A DNA stretch of 7,276 nt, from assembly GCA_002383375.1 (NCBI GenBank), contig DFYR01000057.1:1-7276 (forward strand), given 5' to 3'. The DNA is from Spirochaetaceae bacterium UBA4077. Its GTDB lineage: Bacteria; Spirochaetota; Spirochaetia; Treponematales; Rectinemataceae. Shown here piece after piece: positions 6,072 to 7,276 of this stretch; within the stretch, counting starts at the first letter, position 1, and every line of letters starts with the position of its first letter. The notes below the pieces were generated by a model. That model was not told the origin of the DNA. It ran no database searches and was given only the letters and a program-made list of their open reading frames with translations. The translations under genes were made by a program, and so were the position numbers.

Positions 6072-6616
6072 GCGGTTCCGGCGGCCAGGGCCTGTTGCTC
6101 GCCGGCATTGTGTTGGCCGAAGCGGCCATTCTGGAAGGCAAGAATGCAGTGCAGACCCAGAGCTACGGCCCCGAAGCCCGGGGCGGTTCCTCCAAGGCGG
6201 AAGTGGTAATCTCCGAGGACGAGATCGACTATCCAAAGGCGACCAATCCCGATTACCTTCTCGCCCTTACGGCGGATTCTTATAAAACCTACGGCCCTCT
6301 CATGAAAGATGGACTGATCATTGTCGACAGTTCCGTGAACCTGGACTCGGAAATCAAGGCCAGGACACTTCCGTTGCCCATACTTGCAGCGGCCGCCGAT
6401 ACGGTAGGTAAAAAGGTTACCGCCAATATCGTTGCCCTGGGCGTGCTCGCGGGCCTGGCTGGGCTTGCCACAAGGGACACTCTCCGCAAGGCGGTAACCG
6501 CCAGGGTGCCTAAGGGCACCGAGGAGCTCAACCTCAAAGCTCTGGATGTGGGGCTGGGCTTGGCGGCCCAGTCCGGAGCGCCTGCCGGCAGCTCAAGTAA
6601 GGAGATTTCCCCATGA
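6050..6616 (+). CDS. korC: 2-oxoacid:ferredoxin oxidoreductase, gamma subunit
   Basis: A 188-residue gamma subunit of the oxidoreductase, a Rossmann-like domain linked to CoA handling and complex assembly. Glycine motif GSGGQG (9-14), QSYGPEARGG (37-46), SSKAEVVIS (47-55) and the DYLLAL strand are the standard signature. The length is usual for the stand-alone subunit. AGGGAGG (6034-6040) lies 9 bases before ATG 6050; the gene starts inside the 3' end of beta and its TGA overlaps the mutase ATG (ATGA, 6613-6616). The last 20 or so residues (Gly/Ala/Ser-rich, ending KEISP) look disordered and carry the mutase ribosome-binding site in their coding sequence. Confidence 0.92.
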   Translation: MRTEFRLSGSGGQGLLLAGIVLAEAAILEGKNAVQTQSYGPEARGGSSKAEVVISEDEIDYPKATNPDYLLALTADSYKTYGPLMKDGLIIVDSSVNLDSEIKARTLPLPILAAAADTVGKKVTANIVALGVLAGLAGLATRDTLRKAVTARVPKGTEELNLKALDVGLGLAAQSGAPAGSSSKEISP

Positions 6617-7276
6617 GCGATTCAGAAAAACTGAAAACAGCCGTGGAAGCCTGGAACGCCAAGGCCGACAAGGCCGCGGCGAGGTTTCCCGAGCGCAAGT
6701 CAGCCTTTGTCACAGGCTCCAACGCAGCGATCAACCGGCTCTACAGCCCCCTGGATACAGAAGACAAAAACTACCTGGAGACGGTAGGGCTTCCCGGTGA
6801 GTATCCTTATACCAGGGGAGTGCAGGCGACCATGTATCGGGGCAGACTCTGGACCATGCGCCAGTACGCAGGCTTCGCCACTGCGGAAGAATCAAATGCC
6901 CGCTACAAATACCTCCTGGCCCAGGGTCAGACCGGACTTTCGGTAGCCTTCGACCTTCCCACCCAGATAGGCTACGATTCGGACCACGCCCTAGCTGCCG
7001 GAGAGGTGGGCAAGGTGGGGGTGGCCATCGATTCCCTGGAGGATATGGAAACCCTCTTCGCGGGCATTCCCCTGGACAAGGTATCCACCAGCATGACCAT
7101 CAACGCCCCGGCATCGGTGCTTCTGGCCATGTACATAGCCGTGGCGGAAAAGCAGGGCGTGAGCGCCGACAAGCTGGAAGGTACCATCCAGAACGATATT
7201 CTCAAGGAATACATAGCCCGGGGAACCTACATCTATCCACCCGGCCCCTCTATGAGGCTCATCACCGACATCTTCG
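6613..7276 (+). CDS. mcmA: methylmalonyl-CoA mutase, large (catalytic) subunit, N-terminal part
   Basis: The first 221 codons of an adenosylcobalamin-dependent acyl-CoA mutase (succinyl-CoA <-> methylmalonyl-CoA), open at the window end. Strong family blocks are YPYTRGVQATMYRGR (64-78), WTMRQYAGF (80-88), QTGLSVAFDLPTQIGYDSDH (106-125), STSMTINAPA (158-167) and NDILKEYIARGTYIYPP (194-210). Two specificity residues are readable: Tyr85 and Arg203 occupy the places of Tyr89 and Arg207 of the Propionibacterium enzyme, with the same 118-residue spacing. Isobutyryl- and 2-hydroxyisobutyryl-CoA mutases have Phe or Ile, and Gln, there. Methylmalonyl-CoA is therefore the expected substrate. Start ATG 6613 overlaps the gamma stop (ATGA), with AAGGAG (6599-6604) 8 bases upstream. 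Whether the B12-binding domain is fused or on a separate small subunit is not visible. The GVQATMY and TINAPA variants suggest the split type, an inference only. Confidence 0.93.
   Translation, partial: MSDSEKLKTAVEAWNAKADKAAARFPERKSAFVTGSNAAINRLYSPLDTEDKNYLETVGLPGEYPYTRGVQATMYRGRLWTMRQYAGFATAEESNARYKYLLAQGQTGLSVAFDLPTQIGYDSDHALAAGEVGKVGVAIDSLEDMETLFAGIPLDKVSTSMTINAPASVLLAMYIAVAEKQGVSADKLEGTIQNDILKEYIARGTYIYPPGPSMRLITDIF

Noticed and set aside
1..7276. CRISPR array, tRNA or rRNA gene, insertion sequence or phage gene
   Set aside because: No spaced direct repeats, clover-leaf sequence, transposase motif or terminal inverted repeats were seen. The window is almost fully occupied by metabolic genes and one lipoprotein gene.

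Overview
The window comes from a bacterium of moderately high GC with compact, bacterial-style gene organisation: good Shine-Dalgarno sites, ATGA/TGATG stop-start overlaps and a lipobox lipoprotein. The gene content is that of an anaerobe that makes acyl-CoAs from 2-oxoacids with ferredoxin as electron carrier. A spirochaete-type or other anaerobic fermenter is my guess only; no ribosomal or other taxonomic marker lies in the window.

Layout. (1) 88-1023, + strand: an alpha/beta hydrolase of the hormone-sensitive-lipase (family IV) esterase type with a complete catalytic triad. (2) 1050-1622, - strand, convergent with the esterase: a secreted lipoprotein with a Pro/Gln-rich and then acidic linker and a C-terminal LCCL-like domain, preceded by an extended -10 promoter. 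(3) 1764-3551, - strand: a biotin-dependent carboxyltransferase subunit (transcarboxylase 5S / oxaloacetate decarboxylase alpha / pyruvate carboxylase B family) with no biotinyl domain, followed by a strong intrinsic terminator. (4) 3552-3809: a divergent control region. It holds a near-consensus sigma-70 promoter facing right, whose spacer and -10 carry a perfect 8-bp inverted repeat, and a weaker promoter facing left. (5) 3810-7276, + strand: a tightly coupled operon of a four-subunit 2-oxoacid:ferredoxin oxidoreductase in the order delta, alpha, beta, gamma, followed with a 4-bp overlap by the large subunit of methylmalonyl-CoA mutase, which runs off the window.

How they may work together. 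If the oxidoreductase uses 2-oxoglutarate, its product succinyl-CoA is the mutase substrate. Methylmalonyl-CoA could then pass its carboxyl group to pyruvate or be decarboxylated through the divergently encoded carboxyltransferase, giving propionyl-CoA (a Wood-Werkman-like route). The reverse direction, propionate or branched-chain amino acid breakdown into succinyl-CoA and a 2-oxoacid, is equally compatible. The oxidoreductase substrate cannot be read from sequence alone. All parts belong to known families. The less ordinary points are the placement of the operator in the operon promoter, the oxidoreductase-mutase coupling, the aberrant carboxyltransferase (insert, His-to-Gln change, odd tail) and the bacterial LCCL lipoprotein.
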